A stretch of DNA of 64,000 bases, from the NCBI GenBank assembly GCA_035765415.1, contig DASTXR010000131.1, positions 1 to 64,000 of the forward strand. Reading direction: 5' to 3'. The notes under the pieces were generated by a model. That model was not told where the DNA came from, searched no databases, and saw nothing but the letters and a program-made list of their open reading frames with translations. The stretch is from CADEED01 sp035765415. GTDB taxonomy: Bacteria > Pseudomonadota > Gammaproteobacteria > Steroidobacterales > Steroidobacteraceae. How positions within the stretch are numbered: position 1 is the stretch's first letter; each line of letters starts with the position of its first letter. Below are positions 1-8,346 of the stretch, one piece after another. The translations under genes and the position numbers were made by a program.

Positions 1-9
1 TGGCGGATG

Positions 10-1320
10 CTACGGAGAGTAACCCCGCTCGCCGTGCTCGGCGAGATCGAGGCCTTCGGTCTCTTTCTCCTCCGATACGCGCAGCCCGAAGACGACGTCG
101 AGCAGCCTGAGGATCACCCAGGTCGCCAGCGTGCACCAGGCCGCGGCCGCCAGGACTCCGAGCGCCTGCACACCCAGTTGCGCGCCGATGCCTTGCTGCA
201 CCGTGAAGCCGGTTCCTCCGAGCCAGGCCGCTGCAAATACCGCGGTCAGCAACGTACCGATGACGCCGCCCACGCCGTGTACCGGCGATACGTCGAGCGA
301 GTCATCGATCTCGAGCTTGCGCTTGAGGAACTGCGTGGCGAAGAAACACGCCGTGCCGGCGACGAGGCCGATGCACACTGCACCGAGCGGCCCGACGAAT
401 CCGGACGCGGGAGTGATGGTTCCAAGGCCCGCGACCATGCCGGTGACCACGCCCAGCATCGAAGGCTTGCCGTACTTCTTCCATTCGACGCACATCCAGG
501 CGAGTGCGCCCGCGGAGGCACCCATGTGCGTGGTGAGCATGGCCATGCCGGCAGAGCCGTTCGCGGCGAGCGCGCTGCCGGCGTTGAAGCCGAACCATCC
601 GACCCAGAGCATGCCAGCGCCAGCGACCGTGAGCGGCAGGCTGTGCGGAGTCATCGCGGTTTGCGGAAATCCGCGGCGGCGTCCCAGCACGATTGCGCAG
701 ACCAGCGCGGACGTACCCGCGCTCACGTGCACGACGATGCCACCGGCGAAGTCCATGACGCCGAGCCTGGCCAGCCAGCCGCCACCCCACACCCAGTGGG
801 CCAGCGGGACGTAGACCACCAGCAGCCACAACACCGCGAATCCGAGTACCGCCGAGAAGCGCATGCGTTCGGCGAAGCCGCCGATGACCAGCGCCGGCGT
901 GATGATGGCGAACGTCATCTGGAACATGAAGAACAGCGTTTCGGGGATCGTGCCCGTGAGCGCGTCGCGTGCCACACCGAGCATGAACGCCTTGTCGAAT
1001 CCGCCGATGAAACTCTGCGCGGCGCCGCCATCGGAGAACGTGAGCGAATAACCCACCGCCAACCAGGCCAGCGACACGACGCCGGTGATGGCGAAGCACT
1101 GCATGAGAATGGAGAGCACGTTCTTGGCGCGCACGAGCCCGGCGTAGAACAGCGCGAGGCCTGGCAGCGTCATGAAGAGAACCAGCGCCGTCGCCGCGAT
1201 GATCCAGGCGGTATCGCCGGTATCGGCGACCGGGGCAGCGGCTGCCTCCTGCGCAAGAGAAAGTAACGGGCACAGCAGCAAGCCGAGCGCCACCGGCACC
1301 CGGATAGATAGGACACGCAT
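10..1320 (-). CDS. amtB: Ammonium transporter AmtB
   Basis: Inner-membrane ammonium/ammonia channel, 436 residues, the usual AmtB length. A signal-peptide-like N-terminus (residues 1-24) precedes about 11 hydrophobic helices. The first helix carries the family's LPGLALFYAGLVRAKN signature near residue 53, and the conserved HVSAGTSALV and HMGASAGALAW stretches are visible. A good ribosome site (GGGGAG) lies about 9 bases before the ATG. It sits downstream of glnK on the same strand across a 175-base gap, the standard glnK-amtB arrangement in which the PII protein plugs the channel when nitrogen is plentiful. Expression is probably driven by the sigma-54-type promoter ahead of glnK. Assignment is by family motifs and context. 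Confidence 0.96.
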   Translation of the reverse strand: MRVLSIRVPVALGLLLCPLLSLAQEAAAAPVADTGDTAWIIAATALVLFMTLPGLALFYAGLVRAKNVLSILMQCFAITGVVSLAWLAVGYSLTFSDGGAAQSFIGGFDKAFMLGVARDALTGTIPETLFFMFQMTFAIITPALVIGGFAERMRFSAVLGFAVLWLLVVYVPLAHWVWGGGWLARLGVMDFAGGIVVHVSAGTSALVCAIVLGRRRGFPQTAMTPHSLPLTVAGAGMLWVGWFGFNAGSALAANGSAGMAMLTTHMGASAGALAWMCVEWKKYGKPSMLGVVTGMVAGLGTITPASGFVGPLGAVCIGLVAGTACFFATQFLKRKLEIDDSLDVSPVHGVGGVIGTLLTAVFAAAWLGGTGFTVQQGIGAQLGVQALGVLAAAAWCTLATWVILRLLDVVFGLRVSEEKETEGLDLAEHGERGYSP

Positions 1321-1375
1321 TTTTATACTCCCCTCGTCTCGTCAGTGGCTCGCGCCACGAATTCAATCGCCGGCC

Positions 1376-1459
1376 TGCTGCCCGAACAGGCAGCAAGTCT
1401 GCTTACAGCTCAGCAATCGGCTTCGAACCAACGGCCTGCCGCCGGAAGGGCAGCAGGCC
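1376..1459 (-). other. Intercistronic hairpins between glnK and amtB
   Basis: Two stem-loops lie in the 175-base gap. One has an 11-pair stem with one mismatch (1433-1443 with 1449-1459). The other is a perfect 7-base inverted repeat (1376-1382 with 1389-1395). Neither is followed by a T-run on the minus strand, so they look like mRNA-stability or attenuation structures rather than intrinsic terminators. Function is inference. Confidence 0.4.
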
Positions 1460-1495
1460 GTCGTACATCAACTGTTAAGGGACTTCGCGCCCGCG

Positions 1496-1834
1496 TTACA
1501 GGGCGCTGTTGTCGGTCTCGCCCGTACGGATACGGATGACGCGATCGATATCGGTGATGAAGATCTTGCCGTCGCCAACTTTGCCGGTCTTGGCAGCCTT
1601 GAGGATTGCTTCCACCACTTGATCGACGAGGTCGCTGCGAACCGCGACTTCGATTTTGGTCTTCGGGACGAAGTCGACGACGTATTCAGCGCCGCGATAG
1701 AGCTCGGTGTGGCCGCGCTGGCGACCAAAGCCCTTCACCTCCGTCACCGTCATGCCGGAAACGCCTATCTCTGACAGTGCCGCACGCACGTCGTCGAGTT
1801 TGAAAGGCTTGATGATGGCGGTGACCAATTTCAT
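1496..1834 (-). CDS. glnK: Nitrogen regulatory protein PII
   Basis: A 112-residue PII signalling protein that senses 2-oxoglutarate and ATP/ADP and controls AmtB and nitrogen regulators. The T-loop around residues 37-55 is intact, with the uridylylation tyrosine at position 51 (GAEY). The C-terminal signature with KIFITDIDRVIRIRTGE is present. I chose the ATG at 1834 because the protein then begins MKLVTAIIKPFKL at the family's normal start and is preceded by GGGAG. The frame is open 14 codons further up but without family similarity. Linkage to amtB favours glnK over glnB. Confidence 0.96.
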   Translation of the reverse strand: MKLVTAIIKPFKLDDVRAALSEIGVSGMTVTEVKGFGRQRGHTELYRGAEYVVDFVPKTKIEVAVRSDLVDQVVEAILKAAKTGKVGDGKIFITDIDRVIRIRTGETDNSAL

Positions 1835-1895
1835 TTCGTTATCTCCCAATTCTTTAGTGAATCTGGACGCCGACATCGGCGAGCCTTAATCGCGG

Positions 1896-1911
1896 TGCAG
1901 CTTCCGTGCCA
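1896..1911 (-). promoter_or_regulatory. Sigma-54-type promoter of glnK-amtB
   Basis: Reading the minus strand, TGGCAC-GGAAG-CTGCA matches the -24/-12 consensus TGGCAC-N5-TTGCA with one change in the -12 element. It lies about 60 bases before the glnK ATG. This fits the established NtrC/sigma-54 control of glnK-amtB. No convincing NtrC site was identified by eye. Confidence 0.7.
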
Positions 1912-1981
1912 GTATCCCGAAAGCCCACTAACGCGGCAATTTGGCTAATAGGCCTACGGACGATGCTTTATCGAGCACTAA

Positions 1982-1995
1982 TTTAGCGCGCTAAA
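1982..1995. repeat. Perfect 14-bp palindrome, possible operator
   Basis: TTTAGCGCGCTAAA is a perfect palindrome in the divergent region between glnK and the flavoprotein gene, about 56 bases before the latter's start. The size and position suit a dimeric regulator's binding site, but I cannot name the regulator. Confidence 0.4.
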
Positions 1996-2050
1996 AAGTT
2001 ATCCGCCCAATAATGGTGCGGGATATCCGGCGCAGCGCTCTCTTATCTAT

Positions 2051-3292
2051 ATGACCCAACGGATAACCATAGTCGGTGCGGGACAGGCGGCAGCGCAAGC
2101 AATCGAGACGCTGCACAAGCGCGGGCACACCGGGCTCATCACGTTGATTGGTGACGAAGGCCTGCTGCCTTACCAGCGCCCGCCGCTGTCAAAGAAGTTT
2201 CTGGCTGGCACGCTGGACCGGGACCGGCTCTTCATCCGGCATGCGGCTCACTACCTGGATCACGGCATCGACCTGCGGCTCGGTTTCCCCGCCGTCCGCC
2301 TCGATCGCACGCAGCGCCGCGTGGAAATTGCCGATGGCACGTCCGTCGAATACGACGCGCTGCTCCTGGCCACCGGCAGTCACCCGCGCCTGCTGCCATT
2401 GCCGGGCGCCGAGCTCGCCGGGGTGCACTACCTGCGCAGCGTCGCGGACGTGGACCGGCTGCGCGCGGAACTCGCGCCCGGACGGCGCGGCGTCATCATC
2501 GGCGGGGGATACATCGGCCTCGAAGTGGCGGCCACCTGCCGGGAAGCGGGACTCGAAGTGACCGTGCTCGAGGCCGCGGAACGCGTGATGAACCGGGTAG
2601 TCAGCCCGGCCGTGTCGGCCTTCTACGAGGCTGAGCATGCCAGGCACGGCGTCCGGGTTCTCTGCGGCACCCGCATCGAGGCGCTGGTACCTGAAAATGG
2701 GGACAGATCTATTTCAGGCACCGAGAGGGTCGCGGCGGTGCGGCTCGACGACGGTCACGAAGTGCCCGCCGATTTCGTGCTGGTCGCCATCGGCGTGGCG
2801 CCCACGGACGCGCTGGCCCGCGCCGCCGGAATCGACTGCGACAACGGGATCCTCGTCGATGAATACTGCCGCACGACCGACGCCCACATCTGGGCCGCGG
2901 GCGATTGCGCGAGACATCCCAGCATTCACTACGGCATGCGCGTGCGGCTCGAATCGGTGGACAACGCCTTCGAGCAAGGCGCCAGCGCCGCGCTCAACAT
3001 GCTGGGTATAACCACGGTGCACGACAAGGTGCCGTGGTTCTGGTCCGATCAGTTCGATCTCAAGATGGTGATCGTCGGACTGTCCACGGCGCATGACGAA
3101 GTGGTGCTGCGCGGCGACCCGGCGAGCCGCGCGTTCAGTGTGTGTTACCTGCGAGACGGCGAGCTGATCGCGGTTGAGACCGTCAACCACGTCAAGGACC
3201 AGATGGCGGCGCGCAAGCTGATTCCCGCGCGGGCTCGGCCGGACCTGGCGAAGCTGGCCGATCCGGCGGTGGCGCTCAAGGACGCCCTATGA
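2051..3292 (+). CDS. NAD(P)H:ferredoxin reductase-type FAD flavoprotein
   Basis: A 413-residue flavoprotein of the rhodocoxin/putidaredoxin reductase group, passing electrons from NAD(P)H to a small iron-sulfur partner. Visible features are the N-terminal FAD-binding GAGQAA (residues 8-13), a second Rossmann fold with GGGYIGLEVA near residue 152, the FAD-contacting AAGDC near residue 278 and a C-terminal reductase domain. No ferredoxin or oxygenase gene is adjacent, so the partner is unknown. An extra segment around residues 213-224 coincides exactly with a hairpin repeat in the DNA (see the repeat entry). The 3' end overlaps the convergent glgP by 6 bases. Confidence 0.88.
   Translation: MTQRITIVGAGQAAAQAIETLHKRGHTGLITLIGDEGLLPYQRPPLSKKFLAGTLDRDRLFIRHAAHYLDHGIDLRLGFPAVRLDRTQRRVEIADGTSVEYDALLLATGSHPRLLPLPGAELAGVHYLRSVADVDRLRAELAPGRRGVIIGGGYIGLEVAATCREAGLEVTVLEAAERVMNRVVSPAVSAFYEAEHARHGVRVLCGTRIEALVPENGDRSISGTERVAAVRLDDGHEVPADFVLVAIGVAPTDALARAAGIDCDNGILVDEYCRTTDAHIWAAGDCARHPSIHYGMRVRLESVDNAFEQGASAALNMLGITTVHDKVPWFWSDQFDLKMVIVGLSTAHDEVVLRGDPASRAFSVCYLRDGELIAVETVNHVKDQMAARKLIPARARPDLAKLADPAVALKDAL
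2686..2722. repeat. Hairpin repeat inserted in frame in the reductase gene
   Basis: The arms 2686-2696 and 2712-2722 form an 11-pair stem with one mismatch (core CCTGAAA/TTTCAGG, outer GGT/ACC). The loop carries GGGGACAGATCT. It encodes about 12 residues (PENGDRSISGTE) at a point where related reductases have a short surface turn. The GGTxCC...GGxACC ends resemble those of the hairpin at 47984-48069. Mobile origin is inference. Confidence 0.6.
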
Positions 3293-5761
3293 AACCGGGC
3301 AGGCTTTCGCGGTCCAGATGTCTTTCGCGTACTCCGCGATCGTGCGATCGCTGGAGAATTTCGCGGAAGCCGCCACGTTCAGGATGACTTTTTCCGACCA
3401 GCCGTCACGGTCCGCATACAGCGCTTCGAGGCGCCGGTGCGCCTGGGCGTATGAACCCAGGTCGGCGAGATGACGATAGAAGTCCCCGTTCTCGAGCAAC
3501 ATGGCGCGCAGCGGATTGAACACGCCCGGCTCATTGCGACTGAAGTGATCGGAGAAGATGAGATCGAGCGCCGCGCGGATTTCCGGCTCGTTGTCATAGT
3601 GCCAGCGCGGGTTGTACCAGCCCTGGCTGCTCTCAACCTGTTCGGCCGTCAGCCCGAACAGGAAGAGATTGTCCTCGCCGGCCTCTTCGGCCATCTCGAT
3701 GGTGGCGCCATCCCGCGTGCCGATGGTGAGGGCACCGTTCATCATGAATTTCATGTTGCCCGTGCCGCTGGCTTCGTAGCCGGCCGTGGAGATCTGTTCG
3801 GAGACATCCGCGGCTGGAATCAGACGTTCTGCCAACGAAACGTTGTAGTCAGGCAGGAACATGACTTTCAGGCGGCCACGCATCAGCGGATCGCCGTCGA
3901 TCGTACCGGCGAGATTGTTGATCAGCTTGATGATGAGTTTGGCCAGTTGATAGGCCGGGGCCGCCTTGCCGGCGAAGAAAAAGGTGCGCGGCGCGAACTC
4001 GAGATTCGCGCTGGCATGCAGCCGGTTGTAGAGGACGACTATGTGCAGGGCATTGAGCAGCTGCCGCTTGTACTCGTGGATGCGTTTGACCTGGCAGTCG
4101 AAAATGGACTGTGGGTCGACCAATGCACCGTGCGTCTTCTCCAGCCATGCGGCGAAGGACAGCTTGGCGTCGCGTTTCGCCCTGGCAAACTGTTCACGAA
4201 GGCCGCGACTCCCCGCCATGGGCTCGAGCCTGGCCAGTTGGCCGAGATCGCTGATCCAGCCATCGCCTATTGCTTCGCGGATGGTCGTGGAGAGCCAGGG
4301 GTTCGCCAGCAGCAGCCAGCGGCGCGGCGTGACGCCATTGGTCTTGTTGTTGAAACGCTCGGGAAACATCTCGGCGAAATCGCGTACTACTCGCGTGCGC
4401 AGCAGGTCCGTGTGAATTGCCGCAACTCCGTTGGTGCTATGCGATCCGACGATGGCGAGATTGGCCATGCGAACCTTTCGACCCGCGCCGTTCTCTTCGA
4501 ACAGGCTCATGCGCGCCACGCGGCCGGCGTCGTCCGGGAACCGCTCGCGCACCGTATCGAGGAATCGGCGATTGATCTCCTGGATGATCTCCAGGTTGCG
4601 GGGAATGATCTGCTCGAACCACTTGATGGGCCATTTTTCCAGCGCTTCGGGCAGCAACGTGTGATTCGTGTAGCCCAGTGACCGTTGAGTCAGGTCCCAG
4701 GCTTCGTCCCATCCCAGCCGTGCCTCATCGAGCAGAATGCGCATGAGCTCCGGCACCGCCAATGCCGGGTGCGTGTCATTCATCTGGATCGCGATTTTTT
4801 CCGACAACGTGCTCCAGTCGCTGTTGGTACGCCGGAATCGACGCACCAGGTCCGCGAGCGAGCAGGCCACCAGGAAATATTCCTGCAGGAACCGCAGTCC
4901 CTGCCCCATCGACGTTGAATCGTCGGGATAAAGAACCCGCGTGAGTGATTCCGCAGCGAGAGTTTCGGCCAGTGCGCCGGCGAAGTCGCCGCGGCTGAAC
5001 TGCTGGAAATCGAAGTAGTCAGGCGTGGCGGCGGCCCAGAGCCTGAGCGTGTTGATGTTCGCACCGCCGTAGCCGATGACCGGTCGGTCGTGTGGAACCC
5101 CGAGCAGGATCGACGGACGGCCGATGATCGGCTTGAGCTCACCGGCGCGCAGATCGAAGGAGCAGTTGAGCTTCACCTCGACGGCCTCCTGCGGCCGCGC
5201 CACTTCCCAGGGATCCGGCCAGCGCAGCCAGTTGTCCGGACGTTCGTCCTGCCAGCCCTCGCGGAACGTCTGGCGGAAAATGCCGTACTCGTAGCGCAGC
5301 CCGTAACCCATGCCCGGAATCTGCAGGGTCGCCATGGAGTCGATGAAACAGGCCGCGAGCCGCCCGAGACCGCCGTTGCCGAGTCCGGCATCCGGTTCCG
5401 TTTCCGTGAGCGTCGACCAGTCGATGCCCTTCATGCGCAATGCTTCGAGCATGAGCGGGTCCAGCATGGCATTCGTGACGTTGTTAGCCAGCGAACGTCC
5501 GATCAGGAATTCCATCGACAGGTAGTACACGCGCTTGGGATTGCCGAGCTCGTACGTCTGGTCGGTCTTGAGCCATCGCTGTGAGATGAAGTCGCGCAGC
5601 GCATGCGCGGCCGCCTCCCAGTGATCGTGGGGCGCGGCCTTGCCGGGATCGATGACGCGGTCGAACAGCAGGTGGCGCTCGAAGAGCGCGTCGCGCGTTC
5701 CGGAAAACTGAATCGGTCCGCAGCCATACTGCTCGCGCAGCGCATTCAGACTGGGGTTCAT
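3287..5761 (-). CDS. glgP: Glycogen phosphorylase
   Basis: An 824-residue cytosolic PLP enzyme that releases glucose-1-phosphate from the non-reducing ends of glycogen or maltodextrin. The length matches the family (about 800-830). Visible are the GNGGLGRLAACF stretch near residue 130, the KRIHEYKRQ motif and the PLP-lysine region EASGTGNMKF in the last third. The start is 28 bases downstream of the xfp stop, so the two genes are almost certainly one minus-strand operon, pairing glycogen mobilisation with phosphoketolase. No glycogen synthesis genes (glgA, glgB, glgC) are in the window. Confidence 0.95.
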   Translation of the reverse strand: MNPSLNALREQYGCGPIQFSGTRDALFERHLLFDRVIDPGKAAPHDHWEAAAHALRDFISQRWLKTDQTYELGNPKRVYYLSMEFLIGRSLANNVTNAMLDPLMLEALRMKGIDWSTLTETEPDAGLGNGGLGRLAACFIDSMATLQIPGMGYGLRYEYGIFRQTFREGWQDERPDNWLRWPDPWEVARPQEAVEVKLNCSFDLRAGELKPIIGRPSILLGVPHDRPVIGYGGANINTLRLWAAATPDYFDFQQFSRGDFAGALAETLAAESLTRVLYPDDSTSMGQGLRFLQEYFLVACSLADLVRRFRRTNSDWSTLSEKIAIQMNDTHPALAVPELMRILLDEARLGWDEAWDLTQRSLGYTNHTLLPEALEKWPIKWFEQIIPRNLEIIQEINRRFLDTVRERFPDDAGRVARMSLFEENGAGRKVRMANLAIVGSHSTNGVAAIHTDLLRTRVVRDFAEMFPERFNNKTNGVTPRRWLLLANPWLSTTIREAIGDGWISDLGQLARLEPMAGSRGLREQFARAKRDAKLSFAAWLEKTHGALVDPQSIFDCQVKRIHEYKRQLLNALHIVVLYNRLHASANLEFAPRTFFFAGKAAPAYQLAKLIIKLINNLAGTIDGDPLMRGRLKVMFLPDYNVSLAERLIPAADVSEQISTAGYEASGTGNMKFMMNGALTIGTRDGATIEMAEEAGEDNLFLFGLTAEQVESSQGWYNPRWHYDNEPEIRAALDLIFSDHFSRNEPGVFNPLRAMLLENGDFYRHLADLGSYAQAHRRLEALYADRDGWSEKVILNVAASAKFSSDRTIAEYAKDIWTAKACPVS

Positions 5762-5789
5762 GAACGCTCCTGTTGAGCGGCTGTGGAAC

Positions 5790-8204
5790 TCAGACGTTGT
5801 CGCCTTCGGTGGAAGTCCCCTGACCCTTCACGGCCATCTGTCCCCAGCGCCATCCGGTGATCTCCGGCATGTCGTCGCCATGTTGCGCGATGTACTGCTT
5901 GTGCTCGAGCAACTTGTCGTTGATGGCCTGCTTGGCGTAAGCGGCGCGTGAGCCGAGTTGCGGCAGGCGATCCAGCACATCGCCGACCAGGTGAAAACGA
6001 TCGAGGTCGTTCATCACCACCATGTCGAACGGCGTGCTGGTCGTCCCTTCTTCCTTGTACCCGCGCACGTGCAGGTTATGGTGGTTGTGGCGGCGATACG
6101 TGAGGCGATGAACCAGCCATGGATACCCGTGGAACGCGAAGATGATCGGCTTGTCGAGTGTGAACAGCAGATCGAAGTCGGCATCGGGCATTCCATGCGG
6201 ATGTTCGCTGGGCGGCTGCAGCTTCATCAGGTTGACGACGTTGACGACGCGGATCTTGAGCTGGGGCAGGTGTTGACGCAGGAGGTCCACCGCGGCCAGG
6301 GTTTCCAGCGTCGGCACGTCCCCGCAGCAGGCCATGACCACATCGGGCTCGCCGCCCTTGTCCGAACTGGCGAATTCCCAGATGCCGATGCCCGCGGTGC
6401 AATGTTTGACCGCCTGGTCCATCGTCAGCCACTGCGGAGCCGGCTGCTTGCCGGCCACGATCACGTTGACGTAGTTGCGGCTGCGCATGCAGTGATCCGT
6501 CACCGACAGCAGCGTGTTCGCGTCCGGCGGTAGATAGACGCGCACGACCTCCGCCTTCTTGTTCACGACATGGTCGATGAACCCGGGGTCCTGGTGGCTG
6601 AACCCGTTGTGATCCTGGCGCCAGACATGCGAGGACAGCAGGTAGTTGAGCGATGCGATGGGCCGCCGCCAGCGGATGTGATTGCACACCTTGAGCCACT
6701 TGGCGTGCTGGTTGAACATCGAATCGATGATGTGGATGAACGCCTCGTAACACGAGAAGAACCCGTGCCGGCCGGTCAGCAGGTATCCTTCGAGCCAGCC
6801 CTGCATCTGATGCTCGCTGAGCATTTCCATGACCCTGCCGTCGGGCGCAAGGTGATCGTCGTACGGGAATCGTTCCGCCATCCACGCGCGGTTGGTCACC
6901 TCGAGCGCATCCTGCCAGCGGTTCGAGTTGTTCTCGTCCGGGCTGAACAAGCGGAAATTGCGGCTCTCCGCGTTGAGCTTCAACGTGTCGCGCAGGAATG
7001 CACCCATCTGGCGCGTGGACTCGACGAACAATGCGCCAGGCTCCTTCACCTTCACGGCGTAGTCGCGAAAATCAGGCAGGCGAAGATCGCGCAGCAGCAA
7101 ACCACCATTGCCGTGCGGATTGGCGCTCATGCGCCGTTCACCTTCCGGCACCATCTCGGTGAGCACGGGTTTCGGGCGCCCATCCTTGTCGAACAACTCT
7201 TCGGGCCGGTAACTCTTCATCCACGCTTCGAGGATCTTGACGTGTTCGGCCTTGTCCATGTCGCCCATGGGCACCTGGTGCGAACGCCAGTAGTCCTCGG
7301 TGCGCTTGCCGTCGATTTCCTTGGGGCATGTCCAGCCCTTGGGCGAACGCAGGACGATCATCGGCCACATGGGTCGCTTCGCCCCGCCGTCGCGTTTCGC
7401 GTCGGCCCTGATGCGCTGCAAATCGAGAACGATGCCGTCGAGCGTGGCCGCCATCAATTGGTGCATCGTCTCCGGATCGCTGCCCTCGACGAAGTGCGGC
7501 TCGTAACCGTAGCCGCGGAACAGGTGATCGAGTTCTTCATGACTGATTCGCGCGAGCACACACGGGTTCGCGATCTTGTAGCCGTTGAGGTGAAGGATGG
7601 GCAGCACTACGCCATCGGTCAGCGGATTCAGGAACTTGTTGGAGTGCCAGCTCGTGGCGAGCGGCCCGGTTTCCGCTTCGCCATCGCCGATCACGCAGGC
7701 CACGATCAGGTCCGGGTTGTCGAACGCAGCGCCAAATGCGTGAGAAAGCGCGTAGCCCAGCTCACCGCCTTCATGAATCGACCCCGGCGTCTCCGGCGCC
7801 ACGTGGCTCGGAATTCCGCCCGGAAACGAGAACTGCTTGAACAGCCGCTTCATGCCCTGCTCATCCAGCGAGACGTTGGGGTAGACCTCGCTGTACGTGC
7901 CGTCGAGCCAGGCGTTGGCCACGAGGCCCGGGCCGCCATGGCCGGGCCCGGTGATGTACAGCATGCTCAGATCGCGTTGCCTGATGATGCGATTGAGATG
8001 CGTGTAGATGAAGTTCAGGCCGGGCGTGGTGCCCCAATGGCCCAGCAGGCGCGGCTTGATGTGCTCTCGCAACAATGGCTTGGTGAGCAGCGGGTTGTCA
8101 TATAGATAGATCTGCCCGACCGAGAGGTAGTTGGCAGCACGCCAGTGCGCGTCCAACCTGGCGAGCACATCGGGGCTTAAGGGCTTCGCGACTGTGTCCT
8201 TCAT
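5790..8204 (-). CDS. xfp: Xylulose-5-phosphate/fructose-6-phosphate phosphoketolase
   Basis: An 804-residue thiamine-diphosphate enzyme cleaving xylulose-5-phosphate (and often fructose-6-phosphate) with phosphate to acetyl-phosphate plus a shorter sugar phosphate. Family landmarks are GPGHGGPG near residue 88, the ThDP-binding GDGEAETGPLATSWHSNKF near residue 173, HLNGYKIANP and the C-terminal HGYPWLVHRLTYRR. Full length for the family. First gene of the xfp-glgP pair. Substrate breadth (X5P only or both) cannot be decided from sequence by eye. The product feeds acetyl-CoA through Pta or acetate through Ack, neither of which is in this window. Confidence 0.95.
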   Translation of the reverse strand: MKDTVAKPLSPDVLARLDAHWRAANYLSVGQIYLYDNPLLTKPLLREHIKPRLLGHWGTTPGLNFIYTHLNRIIRQRDLSMLYITGPGHGGPGLVANAWLDGTYSEVYPNVSLDEQGMKRLFKQFSFPGGIPSHVAPETPGSIHEGGELGYALSHAFGAAFDNPDLIVACVIGDGEAETGPLATSWHSNKFLNPLTDGVVLPILHLNGYKIANPCVLARISHEELDHLFRGYGYEPHFVEGSDPETMHQLMAATLDGIVLDLQRIRADAKRDGGAKRPMWPMIVLRSPKGWTCPKEIDGKRTEDYWRSHQVPMGDMDKAEHVKILEAWMKSYRPEELFDKDGRPKPVLTEMVPEGERRMSANPHGNGGLLLRDLRLPDFRDYAVKVKEPGALFVESTRQMGAFLRDTLKLNAESRNFRLFSPDENNSNRWQDALEVTNRAWMAERFPYDDHLAPDGRVMEMLSEHQMQGWLEGYLLTGRHGFFSCYEAFIHIIDSMFNQHAKWLKVCNHIRWRRPIASLNYLLSSHVWRQDHNGFSHQDPGFIDHVVNKKAEVVRVYLPPDANTLLSVTDHCMRSRNYVNVIVAGKQPAPQWLTMDQAVKHCTAGIGIWEFASSDKGGEPDVVMACCGDVPTLETLAAVDLLRQHLPQLKIRVVNVVNLMKLQPPSEHPHGMPDADFDLLFTLDKPIIFAFHGYPWLVHRLTYRRHNHHNLHVRGYKEEGTTSTPFDMVVMNDLDRFHLVGDVLDRLPQLGSRAAYAKQAINDKLLEHKQYIAQHGDDMPEITGWRWGQMAVKGQGTSTEGDNV

Positions 8205-8346
8205 GCTGGTACTCCCGGCCTGGAAGTCATCAGTGATGAGTGCGAGAGTGGATCAGTCTCTCGCGCGGCGCGAAATAAGGACTAGGTCTGATTGAGATTT
8301 TCGCGGTTCGCCCGACAGCATGTGATGGTCATCGCATGCGCAGCAG

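Noticed and set aside
7..1266. Long open frame (419 codons) antisense to amtB
   Set aside because: Arg/His/Glu-rich product of a GC-rich antisense frame with no family pattern; amtB on the other strand is certain.
1433..1459. Hairpin considered as an intrinsic terminator between glnK and amtB
   Set aside because: No T-run follows on the minus strand, and glnK-amtB are normally co-transcribed.
6570..8105. Long open frame antisense to phosphoketolase
   Set aside because: Shadow of a high-GC gene. The phosphoketolase motifs on the minus strand explain the open frame.
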